Part shown: piece after piece, positions 46,471 to 57,533 of the stretch | Layout of the letters: each line of letters opens with the position of its first letter | How positions within the stretch are numbered: the stretch's first letter is position 1 | Assembly: GCA_037974665.1 (NCBI GenBank) | Contig: CM075765.1 | Location: 5,647,501-5,711,500 of the forward strand | Direction of reading: 5' to 3' | Source: Ehretia macrophylla | Taxonomy: Eukaryota; Streptophyta; Magnoliopsida; Boraginales; Ehretiaceae | DNA: 64,000 nucleotides | Translations under genes and position numbers: made by a program | The notes under the pieces: generated by a model | Seen by the model: the letters and a program-made list of their open reading frames with translations, nothing else | What the model was told of the DNA's origin: nothing | Databases searched by the model: none

Positions 46471-47807
46471 TTCCACAAAGAAAACATTTAGTGGAAAAGG
46501 AAGGTTTTGCTCTTTTCTTCACAAATCTGAACTTCTTGAAAGGTTTTCTGGACTTGTGAAAACTTTTCTGATGTTTGTGCCTCTTGTGTTTATGACACGA
46601 ACATGGAGAGTAGCTGTGAGTATGACAGCCAAACTTTTGGAAATCTTTTCTGCAAAAGGTATCCATTGTTTTATGCTCATTACTTTTGAGAAGTTTGCCA
46701 AGTTCTTTGGACTCGCACTGATCTTGAATAAGCTTTCTGGCCATCTAGTACAAGTGAGTAAGACTCACTTGTCTTAGATCTGCAATATTGGCTCGTTTGA
46801 ACTCTGTTTCGAGCAATTCAGGAAATGGTTATGGCATATTAAAGACGAATTCCTTCTTGATGGTTTCTGTATTTTTCCCAAAGATAAAATACAAAGTTTC
46901 CTGTCTGAGATAGTAATCTCCAAGTTTTGCAACATCACAGCATTTGTTGAGTAAGAACTCCTTTTCTGCTTTCTCAATCTCCTGGGCTATTTGTCCTACA
47001 AAAATGGTTCGTAGACATCTTAGAAACATCTAGATAGGATCTGCATCTGTGAGGATGATCTGTCTTTCTTCTTCTGTCAGCATCCTTGTCCACCAACTGC
47101 GAAGTGATCCTGTAAAAGTAGCGACAAGACGGTCAATGATATCTCTTATATCAAGAGTAGGATTTCGGAGAGATTTTCCATTTATCCATACATTTATTTT
47201 CTCAAGATATTTGAGTCTGTCATCAGGAGGAATTGCATCAATGTTCTAGAATTGCTTGTGATCTGAAGCATATGGGATGGAAACTTTTCCTTCAATGTGT
47301 TGTTCTCTTTGAGGTTGTTGTTGTGGAACCTATGGGACTTGTGCTTGTGTTTGGTTCCAGTGTTCTCCTGCTTGGAAAGTTTTTCCTTGGTCACTGGTTG
47401 CTTCTGAATCATTAGGATTAGTTTGTACAGGGTTGTGTATACGTGTTCTTGTAGTTTCCGTGTATAATGGAGTCACAGGAGTTTGCATAAGAACTGGCCC
47501 TTTGAATGGTGGAATCGTCTGAGAAGATGAATCCTTTTCAAACGGATCAAAGGAATCAAATGATGAAATGACTGAGAAAATTTCACTAGGACCTTCTTTC
47601 TCATCTTCACCACCCCACCCAATTGTGATAATATTCTCTTTGGAGAGATAATGAGAAGGTGGTGTAAGATCAACCCAATAAGCTTTTTCGCAATTTCCAC
47701 TTGGTATCCAGACTGTATGATCTGGCTTTGGGTTATGCTTCCAAGGATGAGAGGACTGCTTCTTTGGCTTAGCTGGCTATTTGAGCTTTTTAGCGAGTCA
47801 TTCTCTT
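46471..47807 (-). pseudogene. EPRV coat-protein region with broken zinc knuckle (copy F)
   Basis: Same layout as copy B: Lys-rich, acidic, Gln-rich, helical core, basic arm, zinc knuckle. The knuckle reads CFLCGKK and then TGA at 46,463-46,465 instead of Gly; copy G has the same stop. Further stops lie near 47,032 and 47,780. Confidence 0.75.
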
Positions 47808-48224
47808 TTTCTCTTGAACTCGTCTGAATCAAGATAATGCTTCTTTGAAGAAGATTTATGCATGTTGATCAGGTTGATGCTATTCCAAGAACGAACTTGT
47901 CCGGAAGGGTTCCGAACTGGAGCGGCTTTCTAGAGTGTCTTCCAGTTAATTGGAGTTGTCTGATTGTATATGTGATTCTTGTGGAAAGCCTTGTGGAGGT
48001 TATTATATTAGTCATAAGAGCCTTGTCTGAGATGATCATGGGCTTCTTTTGTTCATGCAACACGTTCCCTAAGATTTGACCATATCTTTTGAATGGCAGC
48101 ATTATGAGCTTTTGCATTCATGTTGCTCCAATTGATTGCTGACTCGATTTGTCCAACATCTTGTGGTCTGGTTTTGGTAACTTGTCATTTACCAACATAT
48201 GCATTGTCAGCTTCTCCTGTACAA
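47808..48224 (-). pseudogene. EPRV movement protein C-terminal end (copy F)
   Basis: Minus-sense end of the movement protein, closed by the same TGA (47,808-47,810) as copies B and I. The upstream part is missing: at 48,224-48,228 the sequence flips to plus-sense coat-protein DNA, a head-to-head inversion junction. Confidence 0.75.
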
Positions 48225-48227
48225 CAA

Positions 48228-48615
48228 ATCCTATCCAGATGTTTCTAAGATGTCTACGAACCATTTTCGTAGGACAAATAGCCCAGGAGATTGGGAAAGC
48301 AGAAAATGAGTTCTTACTCAACAAATGTTGTGATGTTGCAAAACTTGGAGATTACTATCTCAGACAGGAAGCTCTGTATTTTATCTTTGGGAAAAATACA
48401 GAAACCATCAAGAAGGCGTTCATCTTTAACATGCCACAACTACTTCCTGAATTGCTCGAAACAGAGTTCAAAAGAGCCAATATTGCAGATCTAAGACAGG
48501 TGAGTCTTGTTCACTTGTACCAGATGACCAGAAAGCTCATTCAAGATCAGTGCAAGTCTAAACGACTTGGCAAACTTCTCAAAAGCAACGAGCAAAAAGC
48601 AATGGATACCTTTTG
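48228..48615 (+). pseudogene. EPRV coat-protein core, plus sense (copy G, 5' part)
   Basis: Plus-sense coat-protein region beginning at the DPIQMFLRCLRTIFVG segment and open up to MDTFC, where a solo LTR is inserted. It is the inverted partner of 46,640-47,041. The frame continues at 51,075. Confidence 0.8.
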
Positions 48616-51074
48616 TGTGACGCTCGAGAACTTCAATGTACATTTATTTACTATTGCATATACTATTTGCGCATATCTTCTGTGCTTTACTTGTTACTTT
48701 AAGTGGCTACTATTCATTCTATTTTTCAACTATTTAATTATTTTGAATTAGCATTTTTCTTAAATCATATTAATTGTTTTAGGAATGAAAAAAATATGCT
48801 TTTGAGCTAAGAACGATAGGAGCACTCGTTTAGAAAATGTTTTGTCAATCTAATGAATAGTATTACGTAACTTAACTTAGTGTTTTAATTAGCTAGCACT
48901 CATCTTGCACCTTAGACTCGTTTTAAAGCTTATTAGACTCATTTTAGAAGACCATATATGCCCCAACTTAATATATATCCAACCAAACACAATATAAGCT
49001 CATAACTTAGCAAAAACAAAAACAAAAAAAGTGCAGGAATTACTGTTCAAAATCCGAACAGCCCTTAGCAGCCAAGAAGGAGATCTTTTGCTCATCAAAT
49101 CTCCAATCCAAGCCTCTCCAAGCCTTGGACAAGTAGTTTAGGGTGTGTGCAAGCCTTCTAGGTGCTCCTACGCGCTTTAGGTGAGGGTTTTCATGCTTAT
49201 TTGTGCATTCTACAAATGTTGCTATTTTCTTGATTTATTGGAAATGTTGTCTAATGCTATTGTAATGCTCAAATAAGCTTATATATGTTGTATACATGTA
49301 GTAGAGACCACATTTATGCTATTGTTTCATGTATTAAATGGTAGAAATCGATAGTTGATTCGTAGGGGTGAATAGTGACGGGATTTCTAGGGTTTGGTGT
49401 AATTGCACGTTTTAACTTGATTCAATGCTACTAATAGATGCCGTAGGGGTTAATGAAGGTAGTCTAATAGTCCCGTATACTCGAATTGCTCTAAACTTGC
49501 ATAAAACGTGAAATTGCCGACTTTAACAAAGGGGTTTCGGGGTTAATACGAATCCGGGTGGATTCGGGCTTCACTTTTAGTATTCTTAGGCTACCTAGGT
49601 GCTATAGAAGCATTGCTATCCCCTATTTGAAGTCCGGATGAGACATGTGTAGTTTAAAGCTAGAAGAGGGAATTTGGGGCTTTCGGGGTAATTGCGGGCT
49701 TTTGAATGTGTTTGAGGGTTGAAAGGGTTCCTTGAGGGTTAGTTAGAAGGTTGGTATAGTTTTCCTTTGAAATTGAAATCATTAACTTTGGTTTGGAAGA
49801 GAAATAGTTTGTAAAATAAAGGGGTTTAAGTGCAATTTCGGTTGTCTCACATTTCTAAACCCACGGCATGACTTCTTGAGTGTTTATATGTGATATTAAG
49901 TTGATTTGGAGCTTTTGGCATAATTCTATGGTTATTTTGTAAATGTCCCTTTGTAAAACTGCTTATTAGCTTATATAATTGCTTCTATGCTAATTGCCTC
50001 GAGGTCAACCTACTTTGTTTATCCTCATATGTGTTAACGCTTATATTATTGCTATTAACTTGCCATCGTTAAGTGCATTGCATAGTGGTTGCGCAACCAT
50101 AGTGTCAGGGGCGGATGTGTTGAATATCGGCTGGGCGGCAGAGGGCTTGCCGGTGGATATTCAAACTCCGTGCCCTATTCCTTCATTCGCCTGGTCCGGA
50201 GATTGCCAGGGGATGTTGGGTCGTAGGATTCGGGGTACATCCGGAGTACACCCACTGGAATGTTTGGGGATTATGCCGGCTTATCGTGATCGTGCTCGTG
50301 GTTCGTGGATCGTGATTGAAGACCAGTGAAGATTGGTGTATAGGGGATTGTTGAAATGTATCCTTTTAATTGTGTGGTTATTTAAGTTATCATTGTTCTT
50401 TAATTGGTTAAGTGTTATTGTTGTGTAATTGTATTATCTGTCGCATTGCACGCCCCGGGACTATATCCCTCACTGGGCAACAGTGGTTGCTCATACCTCG
50501 ATATATGTTTCAGGAGACGCTGAGGGTGATCCCCAGCTTGTTGAGGTAGTAGTGGAAGAGGAAGAGGTGCAGATAGAGCCTTTACCCTAGTTGCTGTGTG
50601 TTGGTTTGAGGTGGCTTATATTCTTGCTCCTATGTGGATGACTCAATTGTTTATCTTATGTTCCATTTTGTGGCCTAAGGGCTATGTATATGCTTGTTGT
50701 TACAAAATAAAAAGATAGTTGGTTGTTGTGTAGATTTGGGAACCTATATCTTGTAATAACTTATGTTTCTGCTCTCAATTACCTTGCATGCTTGGTAGTG
50801 AATGTTCTAACTCTAGCCACTAGCATGCTTGTGTGTTTTTGGAACTATAGTATGCTTCAAGGCTCGGACGGCCTTAATCCTTTGATCTTTAGTTATGAAA
50901 AGTTTGTCTTATCTTGTTGTGGCTTTATTGAGTGTTTACAGGTTGTTCAGAATGTCCACAATACAGGGGAAACTCTATCCGTTTTCCCTAAAATTTTGAG
51001 ACTAGGTTTGGTATTGGGTTGAGAATAGCATGTTTATTAGAGCTTCCGGTCTCGTGAGGGATCGGGGCGTTACA
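48616..51074 (+). mobile_element. Solo LTR in EPRV coat-protein gene (2459 bp)
   Basis: Starts TGTGACGCTCGAG and ends GGGGCGTTACA. A perfect 5-bp target duplication TTTTG lies at 48,611-48,615 and 51,075-51,079. Removing one copy with the LTR restores the order of viral sequence. No primer site or gene is inside. A GC-rich block at about 50,050-50,300 is well conserved with the LTR at 57,534. Confidence 0.93.
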
Positions 51075-51540
51075 TTTTGTAGAAAAGATTTCCAAAAGTT
51101 TGGCTGTCACACTCACAACTACTCTCCATGTTCGTGTCACAAATACAAGAGGCACAAACATCAGAAAAGGTTTCACAAGTCCAGAAAACCTTTCAAGAAG
51201 TTCAGATTTATGAAGAAAAGAGCAAAACCTTCCTCTTCCACTAAATGTTTTCTTTGTGGAAAGAAATGACATTTTGCAAAAAATTGTTATGTCAAAAAGT
51301 CCAAGAAGTTATCAGCCAAGCTTGTTCAATTTATCTCAACTCAAAACTTTGATAACTAGCTATACATATGGACTTCCGAACCAGATCAAGCCATCCTTAA
51401 CCTTGATACAGCCTCATCCTCAGATCTTACCTCAGAATCCAAATCCTCTGATTCTGAACCAAACATCTCCAGAGCCAAAATACATAAAACCACTGAGCAA
51501 CCCATCCTTACCACTTCTAAAGCTAACTTTACCCCAGGAC
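51075..51540 (+). pseudogene. EPRV zinc-knuckle region (copy G)
   Basis: Basic arm RHKHQKRFHKSRKPFKKF and the knuckle CFLCGKK, followed by TGA at 51,267-51,269 in place of Gly and then HFAKNC. This is the same nonsense change as in copy F. An acidic linker to the protease follows with further stops. Confidence 0.8.
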
Positions 51541-52000
51541 AGATCTATAAGCCATACATAAAACTTGTTGTAAACCCTCCAGGATATGTTCCTATCACCA
51601 TTACTGCACTTCTAGACACAGGTTCATGTATTTCTTTCATGAAATCCAAGTGTCTTCCTCTTGAATTTTGGATATCCTTCAGAGTAACCTTTATCACTGC
51701 TTCTGGTAGTGGATTTGCAAGTGAAGCACATTCCATGACCATTCCCATACACTTATCGCTATATGTCTCAATTCGACACAGCTTTTACCAGTATGATCAA
51801 TGCTGTGAAGATATTTTCTTAGGAATGGATTTCCTCACCTAACTTGATCCATTCTCATTTCAGACAGATGGTTTCCAATTCCTGCATAATCAGTATACCC
51901 CTTGGGTATCCTTACAGAAATTGCCCTCATAAGTTTTAGCCATTCAAGATGATGAATTTTCTGAAGAAAGAAGCCTCCTCATTTCCTGCTGCGGTGATCT
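51541..52000 (+). pseudogene. EPRV aspartic protease region (copy G)
   Basis: DTGS at 51,615-51,626 in an LLDTGSCISFMKSK context; LGMDFLT follows and then a stop (51,840-51,842). Damaged copy. Confidence 0.8.
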
Positions 52001-53270
52001 TCCAAACAAGTTTTGGGAAAGAGAGAAACACTTTGTCTCTTTACCTTACAAAGAAAATTGGCAGATGCCACACCAAACCGCCTCTCATCCAGAAATGCCA
52101 AAAGATGAAGATCTTTATCAAGCTAAAATACAGACACTACTTGAGCAAGGTCTTATCTGACCATCCAGATCTCCATGGGCAAGTCATGCCTTTTATGTCA
52201 ACAAAAGATCTGAACAAGTCTGAGGAAAGAAAAGATTGGTGAAAGATTATAGCCAACTCAATGATCAATTGCAGGATATCAGATACCCTCTTCCAAAAAA
52301 GGAACAACTCCTTCAGAAGCTATCCAAAGCCAAATTTTTCTCCAAATTTGATATGAAATTTGGATTTTGGCAAATTGGTATTACTGAAGCTGATAGATTC
52401 AAAACTACTTTTGTTGTTCCACAGGGACATTATGAATGGAACGTCATGCCATTCGGTCTCAAGAATGCACCGTTCGAGTTCCAACACATAATGGATGATG
52501 TGTACCGACCTCTTGCGCAACACTGTATTGTCTATATTGATGATGTTTTGGTATTCAATAACACAGCTGAAGAACACCACCAGCATCTCCGACAATTCCA
52601 GGAGCTAACCTACCAGCATGGATTAGTTCTTGCTGAATCCAAGATGAAAATTGGTCTAAATGCTATTGATTTTCTTGGTTTGCAGATCAAAGAATGACAC
52701 ATTCTTTTACAGGACCACATATCAAGCAAAGTCCTCGACTTTCCTGATGAGCTCCAAACTTTTACTCAGATCCAGCAGTTCCTTGGATTGATCAATTATG
52801 CCTTATCACATGTCCCATCATTGGCCAACTACACCAGCCAGATTTCCAAGTGCCTCCGAAAATCCAACATTGAAAATTGGTCTCCAGAAGCCACAATTGC
52901 AGTTCATAAGCTAAAGAAGCTTTGTAGAACACTTCCTCCTCTCAAGATCCCAGGTCCAAGACAACTCATTTTGCAGACTGATGCTTCCCTTGATTTTTGG
53001 GCAACAGCTCTCATTGAAGAAGACAATGGACACAGATAAATTTGTGGTTACAAATCAGGATCTTTCACACCAGCACAGCGCAATTATCCCTCTTTCAAAA
53101 GAGAATTTCTTGCAGTTATTCAGGGAATCAAAAAATTCAAGTTTTATCTTGCTCAGAATCCTTTTATTATTGAAACAGATTTTAAAAGATTTCAGGAAAC
53201 TCTCAAAAGAAAGCAGAATGATATTCCGGATCCACAACTCATCCGATTGATAGAATGGATTTCCCAGTTC
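52001..53270 (+). pseudogene. EPRV reverse transcriptase and RNase H (copy G)
   Basis: Open 52,236-52,697 with QLNDQL, FSKFDMKFGFWQIG, VMPFGLKNAPFEFQ and YIDD at 52,533-52,544. A TGA near 52,695 follows FLGLQIKE, and stops in the RNase H part lie near 53,037 and elsewhere. RNase H still shows LQTDASLDFW. Not functional. Confidence 0.85.
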
Positions 53271-54286
53271 AATTGGACAATGCGACACATCCCAGACAAA
53301 GAGAATATCCTTGCTGATTTTCTCTCTCGCACATTACCATCCGAGAAAGCTATATGCATGGTAAATCCAAATAGTCGCACACTCCCATCTTCCCTTCTTC
53401 CAGGTCTTATTCCAGGCAGTTCCATCTCAAATTTAGATCCTACTGATGGCCAGTCTCAGACATTTTATGATTTAAGTCTAGATCAACAGGCACAATTTCT
53501 CGCAGCCCTTCCTAAGGAGCTTCAACTCAAAATCCTAAGAGCGTTCACATGCAACTAGATCACTGACTGCTTTGAGGAATTCGTTGAGATCAAGCTCAAA
53601 CGAATTATTGACCTTTTAAGCTTTTTCTATTATGTTCGCAACGTTGTTCGTGATAATCTCCAGCATGAAGAACCATGGGATACATTTCTTGATTTCAATA
53701 ATTATGACTTTTCCAAGATACAATTCTTGTATCTTTGATACAATTCTTGTATCTTTGGTATTGGCTTAATTATTATCCTATGGCAATTCTTTTTGATCCA
53801 AAACTCATTCAGAGACATGTTCGTGTGTTCCCGCAGTCCCGTTTTATCAAGCTATTCTCATAGGTATTCCAGTCATTTGATCCTCCAACACTCATCACCT
53901 GTCAAATTATTCAACACCAGCAGGTTTTCATCATTCGCCTCACAGATGTTTGGAATCATGCCATTCCGCCAACCATCATCCCAATCAACCATTTCCATCT
54001 CCGACAAGAACCTTGGGAATATTTTATTTCTTGGGAACAATGTCTTACTGTCAAGAGAGCCACTGCTAGAGCTCATGGTCTAGATGTTTTTGATCCCTGA
54101 GCACTTTGGCACATCCGCTTTCCTGATAGCCCCACTTTTCATGAGCATTTTCTCGCCTTCTAGAATTTTTCTCAAGAAAATGGCTATTTCACTGTAGATC
54201 TTGGGTCTGACTACGACCTGTGGGGGGGAGATCTTAGCCAAAACAGTTAGGAGTGGGATGCTATTGATCTTAATGATGACAGATAG
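53271..54286 (+). pseudogene. EPRV C-terminal extension (copy G)
   Basis: Begins after the RHIPDKENILADFLSRT end of RNase H and runs to a TAG at 54,284-54,286. Open for 103 codons, then broken by a stop near 53,556 and by frameshifts. A local duplication of an ACAATTCTTGTATCTTTG segment lies at 53,720-53,760. Confidence 0.75.
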
Positions 54287-54897
54287 TGACTCATTGCAGA
54301 CAGGAATCCAAGAATCCCAGGTGGACCCCATGATGAAGCTTCGTGTCGTGTAAATAGGTTTGTCATATTGTAATAATAGGATATGATAAGAATCTTTTAT
54401 CACTACAGATTCCCTTTATGTCATGTCTCGTTTGTATGTTTGTAATAAGTGAGATTTCCTTTATTAAAGAAAACCTCTTTTGTCGCTCTAGGTTTGTCTT
54501 ATTGTGAATTATTAGGAATCTCTTTTTGTCATGTCAGCTTTTCCTTTATTAAAGGAAGCTACTTTAGTCCTTGTCAGGAATAGTAAAGATTCTGGTTTGT
54601 ATTTTTAGTCTTTGTAATGGTTTGCCTATAAATAATGAAGAACCCCTTACTAAAGGGGTAAAGTCAGATTTGGATTGAAACACATCTTTCTTTCTCTCAA
54701 ACAGCTTACATCTTCCTCCCTCTACCCTTAGCCTATAGTCATGTCTTCCGCCTCCCGCTTCTCTCACCTTTCTCTTAGTGGTATCAGAGCCTAGTTAATT
54801 GTAGCACTTCCCTATTCTAGTATTGAAGGTCTTAAACCACACTTGTGTGTTGAACACTAGAGTCTTTGGCAATAGGGCAATAGCCATTAAAGAGTGA
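54287..54897 (+). promoter_or_regulatory. EPRV promoter, leader, uORF and primer-binding site (before copy H)
   Basis: Palindromes at 54,455-54,473 (imperfect) and 54,540-54,557, TATA box 54,626-54,634, a leader, an intact 17-codon uORF at 54,741-54,794, and primer-binding site TGGTATCAGAGC at 54,779-54,790 within the uORF end. A short leader of about 100 nt then leads to the movement-protein ATG at 54,898. Confidence 0.85.
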
Positions 54898-56391
54898 ATG
54901 AAAGGCGCAGTAAGTCCCGTAGTAAGTCCAGTTGTGACCAGTGTATCCACCATGGTTGACATTCCCCTGTTAGAACAAGAAGTTGTTGCTAACAACTCTG
55001 AAGTCACTTCATTTGATCCTTCTACATCTCATTATGAGGTAGACATAACCCAAACACCTCTATCTACCAAACTAGGAGAACTCTTCAAACTCTCTCCGTT
55101 AAACCCATACTCATATTACCAAACTTCTCAACTCACACAAAAGTTCAAATCTCTATTACCTATCAAGCCAGCAGCCCTTACAGCCATGTACAAATCCTCT
55201 ACAATCTCTATACAATCTGTATCCTCTTCCCACTCAGAAACCTATCCTCCCATGCTTTCTAAATCTGATCTCCGTAGATATAGACAGAAAGGTTACAAAG
55301 GTTTACATCTTGGAACCATTCATCTAGCCTTACAGCGTAGTTTCCTTGCCGGAAAAAATGTTTTATGTCTAGTCTCTTTACTAGATACCAGGTGGCATAA
55401 GTTTGATGATGCACACATCTGTGCCGTTGAAGCAGGTCTTCACAATGGCCATGTTCTCATCCAGGTTGAACCAAACTTCACCCTTGATCTTTCCCGTCCT
55501 ACCATTTCTCAAACCATACAGGTCCCTATCCAACTTTATGGAGCTGATATGAATCCAAATAAAACTGTTGTAGCACTACATCATTCCATAACCTATAAAG
55601 TCCAAACCCATCTATTTTCCATGGACCATAATTGTAAGCCTCGAGTCCACGTGTTAGGTGATAGTAATGTTACCCAACCAAAGATCTACACCAAACATGA
55701 ACTCACTTTCCCTCCTCGATGGAAAAATGATTATGAAAAAACCCATAACCGACCAATCATCCATGAATCACCAAGAATCTCTAGACATCCTCTAGAACCA
55801 GGTCATGTCGCCATATCATTTCCAACAGAATCCCAACCAGCTGAACCATGTGAAAAATGCCAATTTGCTGGACATCCTCAGTCATGTCCACATTGTGTTA
55901 GAAAACCCTTTGCTTCCAGATCTAGGTCCTCTAGATATGTATGTTCTGTTAATTTTCCTAAAGACATCTATTGTGTAGGAGAAGTCGACAATGCATATAT
56001 TGGTAAATGGCAAGTTACCAAAACCAGACCACAAGATGTTGGACAAATCAAGTCGGCAATCAATTGGAGTAACATGAATGCAAAAGCTCAGAATACTGTC
56101 ATTCAAAAGATATGGTCAGATCTCAGAGAACATGTTGAATGGACAAAAGAAGCCCATGATCATCTCAAACAAGGTTGTTATGACCAATATAATGACCTCC
56201 ACAAGGCTTTCCATAAGAATCACATATACCATCAGAAAACTCCAATTAACTGGAAGAGACTTCAGAAAGCCGCTCCAGTTCGGAACCCTTCCGGACAAGT
56301 TCGTTCTTGGAACAGTGTCAACATGATCAACATGCAGAAATCTTCTTCCGAGAAGCATTATCTTGATTCAGACGAGTTCAAAAGAAAATGA
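54898..56391 (+). CDS. EPRV movement protein, open frame (copy H)
   Basis: A 497-codon open frame from ATG 54,898. It has the same blocks as copy B, including LLDTRWHKFDDAH, VEPNFTLDLSRPT, the CxxC-x4-H-x3-C-x2-C cluster (55,849-55,896) and the C-terminal WSDLREHVEWTKEAHDHL segment. It ends in TGA two codons earlier than in copies B, F and I; at the site of their UGA this copy has CGA. It is followed by a 250-bp remnant fused to the polyprotein tail. As an open frame it could still be translated if transcribed, but the unit cannot encode a virus. Confidence 0.75.
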   Translation: MKGAVSPVVSPVVTSVSTMVDIPLLEQEVVANNSEVTSFDPSTSHYEVDITQTPLSTKLGELFKLSPLNPYSYYQTSQLTQKFKSLLPIKPAALTAMYKSSTISIQSVSSSHSETYPPMLSKSDLRRYRQKGYKGLHLGTIHLALQRSFLAGKNVLCLVSLLDTRWHKFDDAHICAVEAGLHNGHVLIQVEPNFTLDLSRPTISQTIQVPIQLYGADMNPNKTVVALHHSITYKVQTHLFSMDHNCKPRVHVLGDSNVTQPKIYTKHELTFPPRWKNDYEKTHNRPIIHESPRISRHPLEPGHVAISFPTESQPAEPCEKCQFAGHPQSCPHCVRKPFASRSRSSRYVCSVNFPKDIYCVGEVDNAYIGKWQVTKTRPQDVGQIKSAINWSNMNAKAQNTVIQKIWSDLREHVEWTKEAHDHLKQGCYDQYNDLHKAFHKNHIYHQKTPINWKRLQKAAPVRNPSGQVRSWNSVNMINMQKSSSEKHYLDSDEFKRK

Positions 56392-56640
56392 GAACGACTC
56401 GCTGCAAATCTCAAACAGCCAGCTAAGCCGAAGAAGCAGTCCTCTCATCCTTGGAAGCATAACCCAAAGCCAGATCATGCAGTTTGGATACCAAGTGGAA
56501 ATTGTGAAAAAGTTTATTGGGTTGATCTCACACCTCATCCTCATTATCTCTCCAAAGAGAAGATTATCCCAACTGGGTGGGATCTTAGCCAAAACAATCA
56601 GGAGTGGGATAATATTGATCTCAATAACGATAGATGGTGA
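56392..56640 (+). pseudogene. EPRV deletion junction and polyprotein tail (copy H)
   Basis: Sequence following the movement protein reaches the PTGW segment and at 56,577-56,583 jumps into the last codons of the polyprotein (LSQNNQEWDNI type). Everything from coat protein to most of the C-terminal region is deleted. The junction is the same as in copy C (19,722-19,726). Confidence 0.85.
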
Positions 56641-57310
56641 CTCATTGTAGACAGGATTCCAGGAATCCCGGGTGGACCCCATGATGAAGCTTCGTGTCAT
56701 GTAAATAGGTTTGTCATGTTGTAATAATAGGATATGACAAGAATCTTTTGTCACTACAGATTCCCTTTTTGTCATGTCTCATTTGTCTGTTTGTAATAAG
56801 TGAGATTTCCTTTATTAAAGGAAAATACTTTTGTCGCGTCAGGTTTGTCTTATTGTGAATTATTAGGAATCTCTTTATGTCATGTCAGTTTTTCCTTTAT
56901 TAGAGGACGCTACTTTAGTCCTTGTCAGGAATAGTAAAAATTTCACTTTGTATTATTAGGCTTTGTAATGGTTTGCCTATAAATAATGAAGAACCACTGA
57001 CTAAAGGGGCAGAGTTAGATTTGGATTGCAATACATCTTTCTTTCTCTCAAATCTTATCAGAATTAGAGTTAGAGTCAGATTTGGATTGAAACACATCTT
57101 TATTTTTCTCAAACAGCTTACATCTTCCTTCTCTCTACCCTTAGCCTTTAGCCATGTCTTCTACCTCCCGCTTCTCTCACCTTCCCCTTAGTGGTATCAA
57201 AGCCTAGTTAACTATAACACTTCCCTATTCTGGTATTGAAGGTCTTAAACTACACTTGTGTGTTGAACACTAGAGTCTTTGGCAATAGGGCAATAGCCGT
57301 TAAAGAGCGA
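56641..57310 (+). promoter_or_regulatory. EPRV promoter, leader, uORF and primer-binding site (before copy I)
   Basis: Perfect palindrome TTTCCTTTATTAAAGGAAA at 56,806-56,824, a second weaker one at 56,891-56,907, TATA box 56,977-56,985, uORF 57,154-57,207 (open, two to three substitutions) and primer-binding site 57,192-57,204 with one mismatch. Confidence 0.85.
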
Positions 57311-57533
57311 CTGAAAGGCGCAGTAAGTCCCACAGTAAGTCCAGTTGTGACCAGTATATCCACCATGGCTGACTTTCCCTTGCCAGAACAAGAAGTTGTT
57401 GCTAACAACTCTGAAGTCACTTCCTTTGATCCTTCCGCATCTCACTATGAGGTAGACATAACCCAAACACCTCCATCTACCAAACCAGTAGAACTTTTCA
57501 AACTCTCTCTGTTAAACCCATACTCATATTACT
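57311..57533 (+). pseudogene. EPRV movement protein, 5' part (copy I)
   Basis: The position of the ATG is CTG here (57,311-57,313). The frame is open and is interrupted by a solo LTR after the LNPYSYY segment; it resumes at 60,029. Confidence 0.8.

Noticed and set aside
49994..50329. 111-codon open frame in the solo LTR
   Set aside because: Partly open in the sister LTR, but it stops earlier there and is broken in the third LTR, and it has no ATG start. Kept only as a conserved DNA block.
54779..54790. Possible tRNA gene
   Set aside because: The sequence is only the 12-nt complement of a tRNA 3' end, a reverse-transcription primer site; there is no cloverleaf.
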